The translations under genes were made by a program, and so were the position numbers. Of a stretch of 64,000 bases of DNA, positions 25,613-35,563 are shown in pieces. The notes under the pieces are model-generated. The model saw only the letters and a program-made list of their open reading frames with translations. It did no database searches and was not told the origin of the DNA. Source of the DNA: Aculops lycopersici (Eukaryota > Arthropoda > Arachnida > Trombidiformes > Eriophyidae); NCBI GenBank assembly GCA_015350385.1, contig WNKI01000002.1, positions 9,837,546 to 9,901,545 on the forward strand, read 5' to 3'. How positions within the stretch are numbered: the stretch's first letter is position 1; each line of letters begins with the position of its first letter.

Positions 25613-27469
25613 CATCTCGAGTGCAGTCGTCGACATCGTAGAGGATTTTCAGAGTAACCCAAGTAGACGGATGTTGTCAATCATCTGCTTCCGACGGAGG
25701 TGGCGGTGGCGAGGCTGGCGCCCACTGGCAAAACTCGATGCCCACTTTCATGATCTTGGCGCAACAGATAAACACCTGCCCGGTTGGATCGGCAATAAGT
25801 GGCGGTGCGAGCCGCGAGACTTGGGGCCAGTTGCAGATGTCTGATTGTTATTCATTGTTGCAGTCTCCCCGCCACCAGCTCCTTCCGCCCCGCAAAGCTA
25901 AATAACTTGCACAAAGGAGGCCTTTGCGAGAAAAACTAAGCAGCGGGCTGAAACTTGGATCTCAAAGCAAATCCACGAGACACGACCAGTAGACATGACA
26001 CTTGTTGTCATTCAATTCAGATGGTCGTCTTCTCGCGACTCAAACCGAAACTAAACTCTAACAAAGCGAGCCCCTTGAGTCATCGTCCTCAAATCCACCA
26101 GTCAATAGTTCAAACCAGACAGATTGACATCAAGCTGAAAAGCAACTGACAGCTTGTTTACCACAAATGCAAGCAAACTTCAAGTCACTCAATTAATTCT
26201 TTCTACCAAAGGATTCTCCGAATTCGATTGCCGCGGCAGGAGGTCACCCTAAGGCTGTTGGCCTCAATCAAAGTAATTAGAGCATAACGAAACTGGGTTG
26301 GAGGAGTACAAACCGGAAATGGGTAGGAACAACTTACCTTTTGTCTAAATTTGGACGAATGCTAGTGCAGAAGTTTGCTCAAAGGCTTTGAACCTGAAAA
26401 ATTGAACACTTGGAGCTTGAGAAGAAAGGAAACGATACAAACTCTCTATTGCCTAGTTTCCTAGATCGTAGACTTGAACTAGTGAATTGATGAAGCTTGA
26501 GTTGTTGTTGTCATGTTGATGTCAGGATTTTTGTTTTGGCGAGTGATGTGAAGAAGAGTCTTCTCACATAAAGCTAACTGGATCGTAAATGACCACTAGC
26601 AAACAGGAAGCATGCGAATCATAGAATTATAGCGCAAGTAGATCCAATCGGAACAGAGGTAATGAGTAAAGGCTAACACACTCATATACTCATATTGGAA
26701 TGTGAGATACACTTGACTTTGAATTGACTGTGGTGGTGGTTGTTGTTGCTGTTGTTACTTGTGGACTAGATTTCTAGCTGACTGACTCACTGGCTGAGCG
26801 GAAGGCAAACCATCGACACAGATATGCATACAGTACACATACCTACACTTGAACACACGCTTGGGATACCAAAACCAACTGTGAGCCATGAGTCGAGTCG
26901 GAAATGAATGGAAGGGGCTCGAGGGAGTCAATTTACACACACCGCTGCGCGCGCAACTCCCCAAGTCGAAAGTCCGAATGTGTTTGGGTGTGTGCAAAAC
27001 ACACAAGCACGGAGGAGACGCATAGCTCCTTCAGTCGCTAGGCGCCAGGTCAGCCTCTTAACGCCCGCAAGATCGCGCGGCGGTTGAGCGAGTGGCGCCC
27101 TCCATTTTCAACGCGGCGCGACGACGACTAGCGCGTGTGTTGTCATCGTTTGTCACCGACCGACGAAACCACAACACAACACCACAATCACAACCACCGA
27201 CCAGCAATGATTGCCATCTTATTGGGCTCAACATGTCGAGAGTGCATCTCAACTTAACTCATCCTACTAGCGCTCTATTGACCGCCTGCTAGGATAAATA
27301 TTGTCCTTCCGCTCAGTAAATACAACTACCTTGCTGCATCTCAGCAAATGGTGAGTTCTGTGGTTCGAATAGCCTACTCGAACCACACAACTCGAGAAGA
27401 GACGAAGGTTAAATACGAAGACAGACACAGAGCGAGTTGTTGAGTAAACTTGGGTTGGTATCACAATTG

Positions 27470-27475
27470 TTTATT
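27470..27475 (-). terminator. Coronin copy 2 polyadenylation signal
   Basis: AATAAA on the minus strand at the position equivalent to copy 1, about 230 bases past the stop codon. Confidence 0.6.
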
Positions 27476-27704
27476 ACACTTTCGCGCGCTCGGCACGGAG
27501 AAAGAGAGAGAAAGATACAGACAAAGAGCGGAAGGGATCTCGGTGCGGTGAGGGCATGGGGAGAAAATTTGTACATATTGAAGGTTGAGAGGGAGGGCAG
27601 GTGGTTGTCAGTGGGATTTGGGCGGAGGAGCAACAACATAATCGTCAACAATCAACTTCCCCCCTTCTTTTTACACATAGTCGAAAGGACTTCCGGTCAT
27701 CAAT

Positions 27705-29330
27705 TTAGTCGTCGTCATTGTTGCTGCTATCGTTGGCCTTCTCCAGGTCCCTAATTCGAACCTCATGTTTCAACACAATAGCCTTCATCTTATGCAACTC
27801 GTCGCTCAGCTCCCTCACTCGACTGGCCAAATCGTCGTTGGACTTCTGAACTCGCTTTAGGTCTTCGAGTAACTCTACACTTGGCAGCGCCGAGGAGCTT
27901 CCCGCCCGCGAGGCGGCCGTACTTCCGTCGATCGAATTCTTGGGAGAGGAGGAGGCCGAGGCGGACTTGGCGCTCAAGCCGCGCGAGCCGCCTCCGTTTG
28001 CCGTCAATCCCTTGGCCGAGGTGACACGAGCGCCCGAAGATCCTGAGGCGCCACCGGCCGCCTTGCTAGCATTCAGCCCCATAGACTTGCCCTTATTCTT
28101 TAAACCAGTGGCCAGGCCGCGCCCACCGCCCGGCTGTCCCAACTTTCGCTGGTACCCTTCGCGCAACGAGAAAAGCACAGGTGGTTTTGTCTCTCCCGCA
28201 ATCCATTCCTCGGCCGTCAGGGCGGGAATATCCGCTTGAGTGTCGGGATAGATGTCGTCCTGAAACAAATCTGATTTCCTCGGCACCGTAAAGGTAAGTA
28301 CCTCAACCAAACCCTTTGTATGAAGCTTGTAGAATCTAGCAATCTCGCAACTCAACACGTCACAACCGCGCTTCGGCATCCAGCCCATACCTCGCTGGGG
28401 CTCGGTCGATTGGTAGGTATTGATGTAATGTATGAATGGTGGCTCATCGGTGATCTCAAAATACCTCATATTACTATCTCCCTTCGCACACAAATACAAC
28501 AGGTTAACATCTGGATCATAGAAGGGAAATAGAACTCCATTGCTCGTATCTAAAACCTCCAGCACAATGCATTCACTTAAACTGGATTCACTCCTTAGAG
28601 CATATTGGCGTTCGCTCATGCGCGAGAAGCCGGTGGTCAGGATAAGATCGTTCTTGAGGTAGACCACGCGCTGTGGTTTTGCCCCCTCGTGTCCCTCGCC
28701 CTCGGCTTCAATCTCACCTGAGCGCGCGTCGTAGATTCGAATCTTGCGATCCTTACAGGTGGTCACAAGACGCGAGCCGTCCCAGTTGAAGGCACAGTGA
28801 AAGGGAAAATCGGGATGGTCGATGACGGTGATGGCCTCGGCTGTTCCAACGTCCCAAATTATAATCCGGTTGTCCGATCCCGAGCTGAGCAATATGTTTT
28901 CCGCCGACGGGTGCCACAAAACCATGCCAACTCGCCGCTGGTGTCCGACCAACTCGGCTGCCGGCTCGGTAAGAGGTCTAATCAACCCACCATCGGGTAT
29001 GCACCAAACACGAACAATCGCGTCGTCCGAGGCACTAGCGATGATGTTGTCATCAAAAGGACACCACTGGATATCTAAAACAGGGCCCTTGTGGCCGCAT
29101 ACCGAGGGAGCGTTCGGATCAATCTTGCCGGTTTGCTTGTGTGTCAGGACTAGGAAGGCGCCGCCACCTGCGGCCTCAGTTACGATGGCCACAAACTTTG
29201 GATTGACAGCGCAAAAATTACTATCCCAGGAGTTTTTGGTGATGCGAACATTGTCGAAGCACTGCTCTTTCCTAAGCGCTTGGCCAAAAACGTGGCGAAA
29301 CTTGGAGTTCCTGACGATGGTACGCGACAT
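27705..29330 (-). CDS. coro: Coronin, copy 2 (541 aa)
   Basis: Same 541-residue coronin as copy 1: N-terminal signature, WD40 propeller, coronin-specific region, Gly/Ser/Ala linker and C-terminal coiled coil. About seven base differences from copy 1 are visible across 1626 bases. They are near 28018, 28044, 28523, 28562-28563, 28956 and 28968, and all are synonymous, so the protein is unchanged. About 1.2 kb of duplicated 5' flank and the AATAAA signal are kept, so this looks like a complete gene and not a processed copy. The lack of introns is shared with copy 1 and so predates the duplication. Gene conversion, recent duplication, or a falsely duplicated haplotype in the assembly could explain the identity. 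Confidence 0.96.
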   Translation of the reverse strand: MSRTIVRNSKFRHVFGQALRKEQCFDNVRITKNSWDSNFCAVNPKFVAIVTEAAGGGAFLVLTHKQTGKIDPNAPSVCGHKGPVLDIQWCPFDDNIIASASDDAIVRVWCIPDGGLIRPLTEPAAELVGHQRRVGMVLWHPSAENILLSSGSDNRIIIWDVGTAEAITVIDHPDFPFHCAFNWDGSRLVTTCKDRKIRIYDARSGEIEAEGEGHEGAKPQRVVYLKNDLILTTGFSRMSERQYALRSESSLSECIVLEVLDTSNGVLFPFYDPDVNLLYLCAKGDSNMRYFEITDEPPFIHYINTYQSTEPQRGMGWMPKRGCDVLSCEIARFYKLHTKGLVEVLTFTVPRKSDLFQDDIYPDTQADIPALTAEEWIAGETKPPVLFSLREGYQRKLGQPGGGRGLATGLKNKGKSMGLNASKAAGGASGSSGARVTSAKGLTANGGGSRGLSAKSASASSSPKNSIDGSTAASRAGSSSALPSVELLEDLKRVQKSNDDLASRVRELSDELHKMKAIVLKHEVRIRDLEKANDSSNNDDD

Positions 29331-30602
29331 TTCTTATTATTTTATTCTATTATCTTGAAGTTCTTTTTTGCTCTCTGCACTTGACTCTTGTGTCGCAACT
29401 TTCGAGTTATACAATAACTTGTTGCTTCTTTGCGCTCTTGTTGTTAATCTTGTTGCGCGTAGACGTTATAGCAAAACAGTGGTGGTGGTAGGTGAGGTGT
29501 CAATCACTTTAGTTTGATGTTGCTTTTTGTTAAGATTTACTAGCTTGCTTTCTTTTTTCTTCTTCTTAATTGTCATTGAGCATATTGATCAGGCTAAAGC
29601 TTCAAGTTGACTCTAAAACTCCCACTCTTGTTTCTCTGTTCCCTAAGTCGCTACTAGTGGCAGTTGAAGGCTTTAAAATTGTGGCAAATTTCTCCAATGC
29701 TGACACACTAGCGACCGACCAACTAGCAAACGAAGTGGACGAGGATAATGCTGACAACAATCCGTTCGCCTCCCGTCCAAAAGTAACACTCTGATTCGCC
29801 TTCTTGTCTGCTTCTCAACGACTAGCTCACCGTTCTGCTTACCTTTCGAGCGATAGTTTCCAACTTTCTCTCTCTCTCTCTCTCTCCCTCACACTGGAAG
29901 TCTGAGTTTTGTAAAATAGTGAGAGCGGGACTAGGATACGCGCGTGTGAAGAGATATCGCTAGGGGAGTTTTTCAGTTTCACAAAGACTCTGCTCGAGCT
30001 CTATCCCTAAGATCGGGAGCAACCAAGTGGACGACGACACGACCACACAATTTGCAGATTACTGTACGGAAACCACGGCGACGAGGGGACAGGAGACTAG
30101 CCGAGCGGTGGGGGCGCCACTGCTATCACAGTCGGGCCACAACACTAAGTAGCTGGATCCTCGGGGATGAGAGAGAAAGAAAGAGAGAGAGGGAGAAAGT
30201 AGCTCGAGTCTTAATGACTCGATGCTGACTGGCCTCCGAGAGGAACAGCAACAACGACGTCGTCGTAGCATTGGCCCAGTTTGTCTGCTAGCTAGCTCAA
30301 CGGACGTAGCTCACCTTTGGGAGTCCCTATCCATCTCGTCACCGTGAGCCAGACGAACACTGATCCTTCATTCTACTCAAATGGAGGCCCGCAAACGAGC
30401 TGCCGACTAGCCAACGCTGTTGCCGTTTCCATGAGTCACTAGAGGTGAAGAAAGAGAGGGAGAGAGATGGAGAAAAGCCTCTCAGTTAGCAAGAAACTGG
30501 TAGCAGTGGCGACTGCTTACGCTGAGCAGTGCTGAGTCGCAACAAGCGCTAGGCGCCCCCGCTGCTAGGTGCACTCGCCAGCGGCGGATCCATTGCAACA
30601 GC

Positions 30603-32353
30603 AATCGCAGCGGCGTCGGCCACTCCTTTACTCTGTTGCTCTTTTTCCCTTTTAACCAATAGCGTCTCCCCCTAATCTTGTTTACTTTGATCTTCCATTC
30701 ACTTTAACTCTCTATCCCGCCCACCTCTTCTCACCTCAGCCCGCAACAAAGCACCACCGCCAATGTCCTAGTCCTGTGCCCATTTTTGCTCGAGATATAG
30801 CGCCGGCGAACGATTGAGGTAATCAAGAGCCTCCTTGCCCCTAGGCAAACTGGTGTCTAGCGAGATGGCCGCCAATTGGGCCAAGCCAGCAGCTAGTAGC
30901 TGGCGAGACTTGGATATCCTACCATCCAGCTAGTGAGCGTGCGAGCAAGCGAGCGTTTGTCATGCTTAGTTTGCAATTGCGCCCGATGATTTGAACGAAA
31001 GTTTGTTCTTTTTTCCCTAACCTCCAACAAATTTACATCAAGCTCATAAAATTTCAGGATAGATTTTTACTCTCTATCTCTGTCTCTCAGTTTTTTCACA
31101 TTTCTCCCTAGTCTTTTATTTCCCCTCCCTCAGAAAAGCTAGCTCACTCCTTTGCGCCTCGAGGCCCAATTGCTCATACAGTTGTCCATCTGCAACTTTG
31201 AGCAATCGGCAAGCGGACAAGGCTCCGCCTGCTCGCTGTACGTGAGCGCGTCCGTTCAGCGGCTGCAACTTTATAGGGCGTTCTCTCCAACAGCGTTGCA
31301 GGCGCGAGCATGACGCCTACCCGAGAATACGTTTCCGTGTCCGCATGTCCGACAACAAGAGATTGGCTTACGCGCGCGTACGCGCAGAGAAAACATGCAC
31401 ACAAAAATACAAGTGTGTTAGGGTGTAGCGAGACAAACTGAATGATTTTTTCACGCTGAAAACATTTGAGGCCAAATGATCGAGAGAGAGAGAGAGAAAC
31501 TTAACTCAATCCTTTTCCTTGTTTATTGGTGCGTCATTCATACACTCGCAGTGTTGGACCTATGAATGACAAGGAGAATTAGAAGAGACACGCCCATCTC
31601 TCCATCCGCCGCCCAATAGATCATCTACTGCCAGTCCCAAAATGATGATGCAATCGCAGACAGACAGTCAGACAGACTTTAGTGGCAGACTCGATGTAGA
31701 GGAACTCCTGTATCTCGGAGAGCAGAAAGGGAGTAGCTATCTTCTCCGTTCATAGCGTTCCTCGGATTCTTAAAGAGTTTTGGTCTTTTTCCCTTGAGTG
31801 AGTGAGTGAGTGTGGTCGCCCATCATCTTAATGGCCCACTGGTGTGAGTTTGAGTGTGAGTGTGTCTGTGTGTGAGTGAGTTATTGAGCTAGTGCATGTG
31901 AGATATGTATTTATTTACACTCGCCTCGCTCCAGCTTCTCCCCCGAGAGCCTAGCGATTGGTATCGTCAAAAGAGCAACCAACTCTCGCTCTCTCCCTCT
32001 CTCACTCTCGTTGGCTAAAAGTTCTGGCTTTAGATTATCTCTTGGCTCGTCTAGTTGCAAACGAGCGCCAAGCAGCTGGATTCGTTATCAGCACCCAACG
32101 CCAGGATTCGGATTATTGTTATTATTACTCCAATTACCATTGGGATGCTCACTTGCTCTCTCGACTTGGCCCAGCAAATCACTTGACTTCCTATCGTTCC
32201 TCCCCAGTGAGCGTCTACTGCTACTACCACCACCACCAAAGAGGATAGGATCTAACTAACCAAAACTTGCTAGCTTGCTAACGACCTGCTACCTCTACGT
32301 TATCTGCCTCGCGACTTTCGCACACATACCAACCGCCGACCGCCACCGAGCAG
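30603..32353. other. Spacer between coronin copy 2 and SLC1 gene
   Basis: No gene supported. It contains a short GA run near 31481-31498, a GTGAGTGAGT-rich stretch near 31798-31880 and a 12-base palindrome of alternating purine/pyrimidine (GCGCGTACGCGC) at 31374-31385. The 3' UTR of the SLC1 gene should occupy its right end. Confidence 0.5.
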
Positions 32354-34600
32354 TTAGACTCGACTGCTAGTGATGCCACTTGAAGTGGTGGTGGTGCTGC
32401 CATCTGCGTTGCTCTCGAGATTTCCCACCGAAATGGACCCGTTGCTGTTCCCATGATTCTCGCTAGGCGGTGTAATGGTTACACTGATCACCTGAGGCTT
32501 TGCCTGCTCCTCGCCACTCGTCCCGCCCCCAACTCCAAGCGCCACACTTTTCCTATGCGCGCCCATGGAACCCGAGCGGCTCATTCGATACTTGAGCATC
32601 TCGCGATACTTCTCCGGTTTCATCTCCTCCTCGAACAGGTGTTCGGGGCAAATGTGATCTATGATTCCGCAAACAATGGCTCCACTCCAAACATTTACTA
32701 CGGTTCTAAAGCGATCAATAATGAAGTCAACAATGTAAATTAGACTTAGCTGTAGAACTGGCATATTGATTGCATTCAAAACAATAACCATGGTCATCAA
32801 ACCGGAACTAGGGATTCCGCTTGTGCTAAGGCTGGCAACTGCCGAGCTAAGCCCAACTAAGAGTAGCGAGGTCAGCGGCAGGCTGACGCCCAGAGTTTGG
32901 GCAATAAATATAACCGCAATGGCCTCGTAAATGGCGGTTCCGTTCATGTTAAACACGGAACCCAATGGACCAAAGGCGCGAACAATCACCATGTTGAGCT
33001 TCATATCTGAGAGACAATTTAGCATTAGCGCCATGGTTGCGCTACTCGACGAGGTGGCAAACGAGGCCACCAGTGCCTCGAGCATTCCCAAGAAAAAGGT
33101 TAAAGGCGAGCGCTTTGTTATCAAATAATAGATTAATGGAAGCAGTACAAATCCATGAAACAATAGGGCAACTATAACGGTGGTTGTGTACATAATCAAC
33201 TCGCCAGCCACGGAGCTCAAGTCGCGAGAGCGAGCCAATTGACCAATCAGTAGAAACATGATACAAATTGGCGCCAAATTAATCGCCTTCATGCCGATCC
33301 TAAGACTTAGCTCCGAGATGCAGGAGCACAAGTCCAACATTGGCCTACTCGCCTCCTCCATGTGACTCAATACAATTCCCGTCAACACTGACATGGCCAG
33401 TAAACCAATAATATTAGCTTGGTCGACGATATCATGGCCCATGGGCCAGCTGGAGGGTTTTGGATCGAGTGTGCCGTTTTTGTATAAAATCAACTCCCTT
33501 GGCGCAAACAATCTAGTTCGAGTTTGTTGAAGGGCGGCGCCAACCAAACTATCGGGTACCAAGTTACGCAAAACGTCCAAAATAACATCAATCGGCAACT
33601 TTGTGCTCAATCCAATTCTATTTATATCACCTTGAGACGGATTCGCCGAGTCGTGGTCGTTTACCAAAAGCATGCCGCTGACCAGGTGAGGCGGGAGCAC
33701 ATCAACAGGTGGCTGCCCGTCTTCCGTTTCTAGTTGAACAAAATCATCGTGAATCAAGCTGCCATCCTCATTGAGCCTCTCAAGTTTAATGTTCCCCTCA
33801 CCTCTGGAATTTTCTGACCTTGATTTTGTTGGATGAGATGGATTCGTGAAGCTGGGAAAAGTGTTATTGGCTAAATTATCCATCTTCATTGAATTGTCGT
33901 TATACGATGAATGTTGCTGTTGTTGTAGTTGTTGTTTTTGTGGTTGTTGTTGTTGTCGTTGTTGTTGTTGTTGCTGCTGTTGTTGTTGCTGTTGCTGTTG
34001 TGAGGTATGATAAAACATTGGATGGTATTCGCGGTACCTGATTATGGAATCGTGGTAGTCGTTGAAATAATGATGGTCAGCAAATTGTTTGTAATTTTGA
34101 GGTTGCCTTTGGAGGTCGCCGTTCATTGCATTATTTAGTGCGTACTGTTTACCTGGACTCAAAACTATAGCCAACACAATGGCAGTCACTATGGCCAGCA
34201 GGTTGCTGCCCAGGTATAGGAAACCCGCAACTTTTGCCAGTTGGCTGGCAATTTTCCCATGAATCGTGCCAAAGGATAATATCACATTAGATACCAGAAG
34301 GGGTATTATAATTAACTTTAGAAATCTTAAATACAGTTCACCAGGTAGCTCTATATACATGAAGTGGCGCTCGTTCCAATCCTCTGCGTAAGGCCGACTA
34401 ACTATTCCTATCACAAGGCCTGCAATGACACAGATTAAAGTGGTTGCCATTAAGCGGTAGACTTTGAAAGCTTTTGTCAGCTTCTCCATTCGGCTAGTGT
34501 GATTGTGGATTTCGTATTTAAAGGTAACGGGGTGCGAGAAACTGGGCGCTGGCCTAAGTCGCTCGGCTGAGCCTCTTCTTTCTTGAAAGTCGAAATTCAT
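32354..34600 (-). CDS. SLC1-family (glutamate/neutral amino acid transporter-like) protein with altered sodium sites, 748 aa
   Basis: Membrane protein with the SLC1/EAAT fold in one exon. TM1 is near 50-68, followed by the GELYLRFLKLIIIPLL segment at 87-102 and TM3 near 122-150. A ~175-residue insert in the TM3-TM4 loop has a poly-Gln tract at 201-231, and the family word LRNLVPDSLVGAA follows at 344-356. HP1 has SSSSA at 517-521, TM7 NMNGT at 551-555, HP2 STSGIPSSGL at 592-601, and TM8 DFIIDRFRTVVNVWSG at 625-640. Family members are usually ~500-570 residues; the excess is the loop and tails. In TM8 the substrate-binding Asp (629) and Arg (632) and the conserved Asn (636) remain. The Na-binding Asp of NMDGT is Asn 553, and the second Na-binding Asp (GD in the family) is Gly 640. 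The TM3 Thr/Ser-Thr/Ser pair reads Ser-Asn. Fold assignment is secure; transport activity is uncertain. Confidence 0.9.
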   Translation of the reverse strand: MNFDFQERRGSAERLRPAPSFSHPVTFKYEIHNHTSRMEKLTKAFKVYRLMATTLICVIAGLVIGIVSRPYAEDWNERHFMYIELPGELYLRFLKLIIIPLLVSNVILSFGTIHGKIASQLAKVAGFLYLGSNLLAIVTAIVLAIVLSPGKQYALNNAMNGDLQRQPQNYKQFADHHYFNDYHDSIIRYREYHPMFYHTSQQQQQQQQQQQQQQRQQQQPQKQQLQQQQHSSYNDNSMKMDNLANNTFPSFTNPSHPTKSRSENSRGEGNIKLERLNEDGSLIHDDFVQLETEDGQPPVDVLPPHLVSGMLLVNDHDSANPSQGDINRIGLSTKLPIDVILDVLRNLVPDSLVGAALQQTRTRLFAPRELILYKNGTLDPKPSSWPMGHDIVDQANIIGLLAMSVLTGIVLSHMEEASRPMLDLCSCISELSLRIGMKAINLAPICIMFLLIGQLARSRDLSSVAGELIMYTTTVIVALLFHGFVLLPLIYYLITKRSPLTFFLGMLEALVASFATSSSSATMALMLNCLSDMKLNMVIVRAFGPLGSVFNMNGTAIYEAIAVIFIAQTLGVSLPLTSLLLVGLSSAVASLSTSGIPSSGLMTMVIVLNAINMPVLQLSLIYIVDFIIDRFRTVVNVWSGAIVCGIIDHICPEHLFEEEMKPEKYREMLKYRMSRSGSMGAHRKSVALGVGGGTSGEEQAKPQVISVTITPPSENHGNSNGSISVGNLESNADGSTTTTSSGITSSRV
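33895..34010. repeat. Coding CAG/CAA (poly-Gln) tract in the SLC1 gene
   Basis: GTT/GCT-rich plus-strand sequence encodes a long, mostly Gln run on the minus strand (residues ~201-231), interrupted by Arg, Pro, Lys and Leu. It lies in the predicted extracellular TM3-TM4 loop. Confidence 0.9.
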
Positions 34601-35563
34601 GATTTATTTTTGGTTTGTGCTTTTTGATTGTGATTCGGTTTAATGCTTGAGAGAATTGATGGTGATGATGCTTTGTGATTCATTGCAACTTGCTAATTAA
34701 TCCATGGGCAGGTCAATTACTCGACGTATCTGCTCCTTGAGTTGAGAGTTCATAACTTGAAATTGAACTAGAGGACATTGGAGTCGACCACATCATAATG
34801 ACATCATGCTCTCAATTGTCACGCTATTGCCGATCAGTCAATCAACTGCCAGACTGTAGTTGTGGTTAGCTGGTTTTTTGTGAGTGTGTTGTCAATTAAC
34901 TCACTCAACGTCAGTGTTCATCAAACTACATCCACAATAACAATAACAACAACACAAACGCAGTGGGCAAAATTGAGGATTGCTGGCGACATTGAAACTT
35001 GACGTAAGGTTGCGTGTCTAATGATCACGCTGGTGGTAGGTAGCCGAGGTGTTGCTTTGATTCGATCGGCCAAAGGGAAAGCCGGATAGGTAACACCGCT
35101 AAGGGTTGATGTTTTATTTTGGGTTTGGTCGCCGTCGTCAATTCAACAGTTAGTTGGAATCAATCAATTAGTATTCAACAGGTTAAGTGCAGGTGGGTAG
35201 GTTGTGTGCTATCAAGTCTGACTGTTGTATTTAGAGAACTATCGCCAGTTCCAATCCAGGTTTTCGCGCTTAGCGAGCCGCATGCACAAGCAGCAACAGG
35301 TGTCATTATCTCTGCGCGCTCCATCCGGTTGCATACATTAAAACTAATCCATTGGCTGCTACCGCCGCAACCACCGGCAGCGCTGGCCTCCTCTCTCTCT
35401 CTCTCACTTCATCTTTATTACTGGCGGTCGGTTTCCAATGAACTCCCATTCATTCTTGCGACCATGACCTCAAACTCGAGGCATGCCACCCTATTAATCC
35501 TCTAACTAGTCAATTCTAAGATCTAAGTTGGGAGTGAGTCTTTTGTTTAAAATCTTGAGCAAT
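34601..35563. other. Spacer upstream of the SLC1 gene
   Basis: Likely holds the SLC1 promoter and 5' UTR (minus strand) and the 3' UTR of the next gene. A 128-codon plus frame at 35119-35505 ends in low-complexity CT-derived sequence and is not supported. Confidence 0.5.

Larger units (their letters stand above)
25613..30602. repeat. Coronin segmental duplication, copy 2
   Basis: Direct repeat of 14127-19030. Homology starts abruptly at the ATCTCGAGTG word and stops at CGGCGGATCCATTGCAA. Relative to copy 1 it has a ~30-base near-palindromic insertion at about 26545-26574, loses about 25 bases upstream of the gene near 29510, and gains about 240 bases at about 30260-30500 where copy 1 has a GA array. 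There is no N gap between the copies. Confidence 0.93.
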
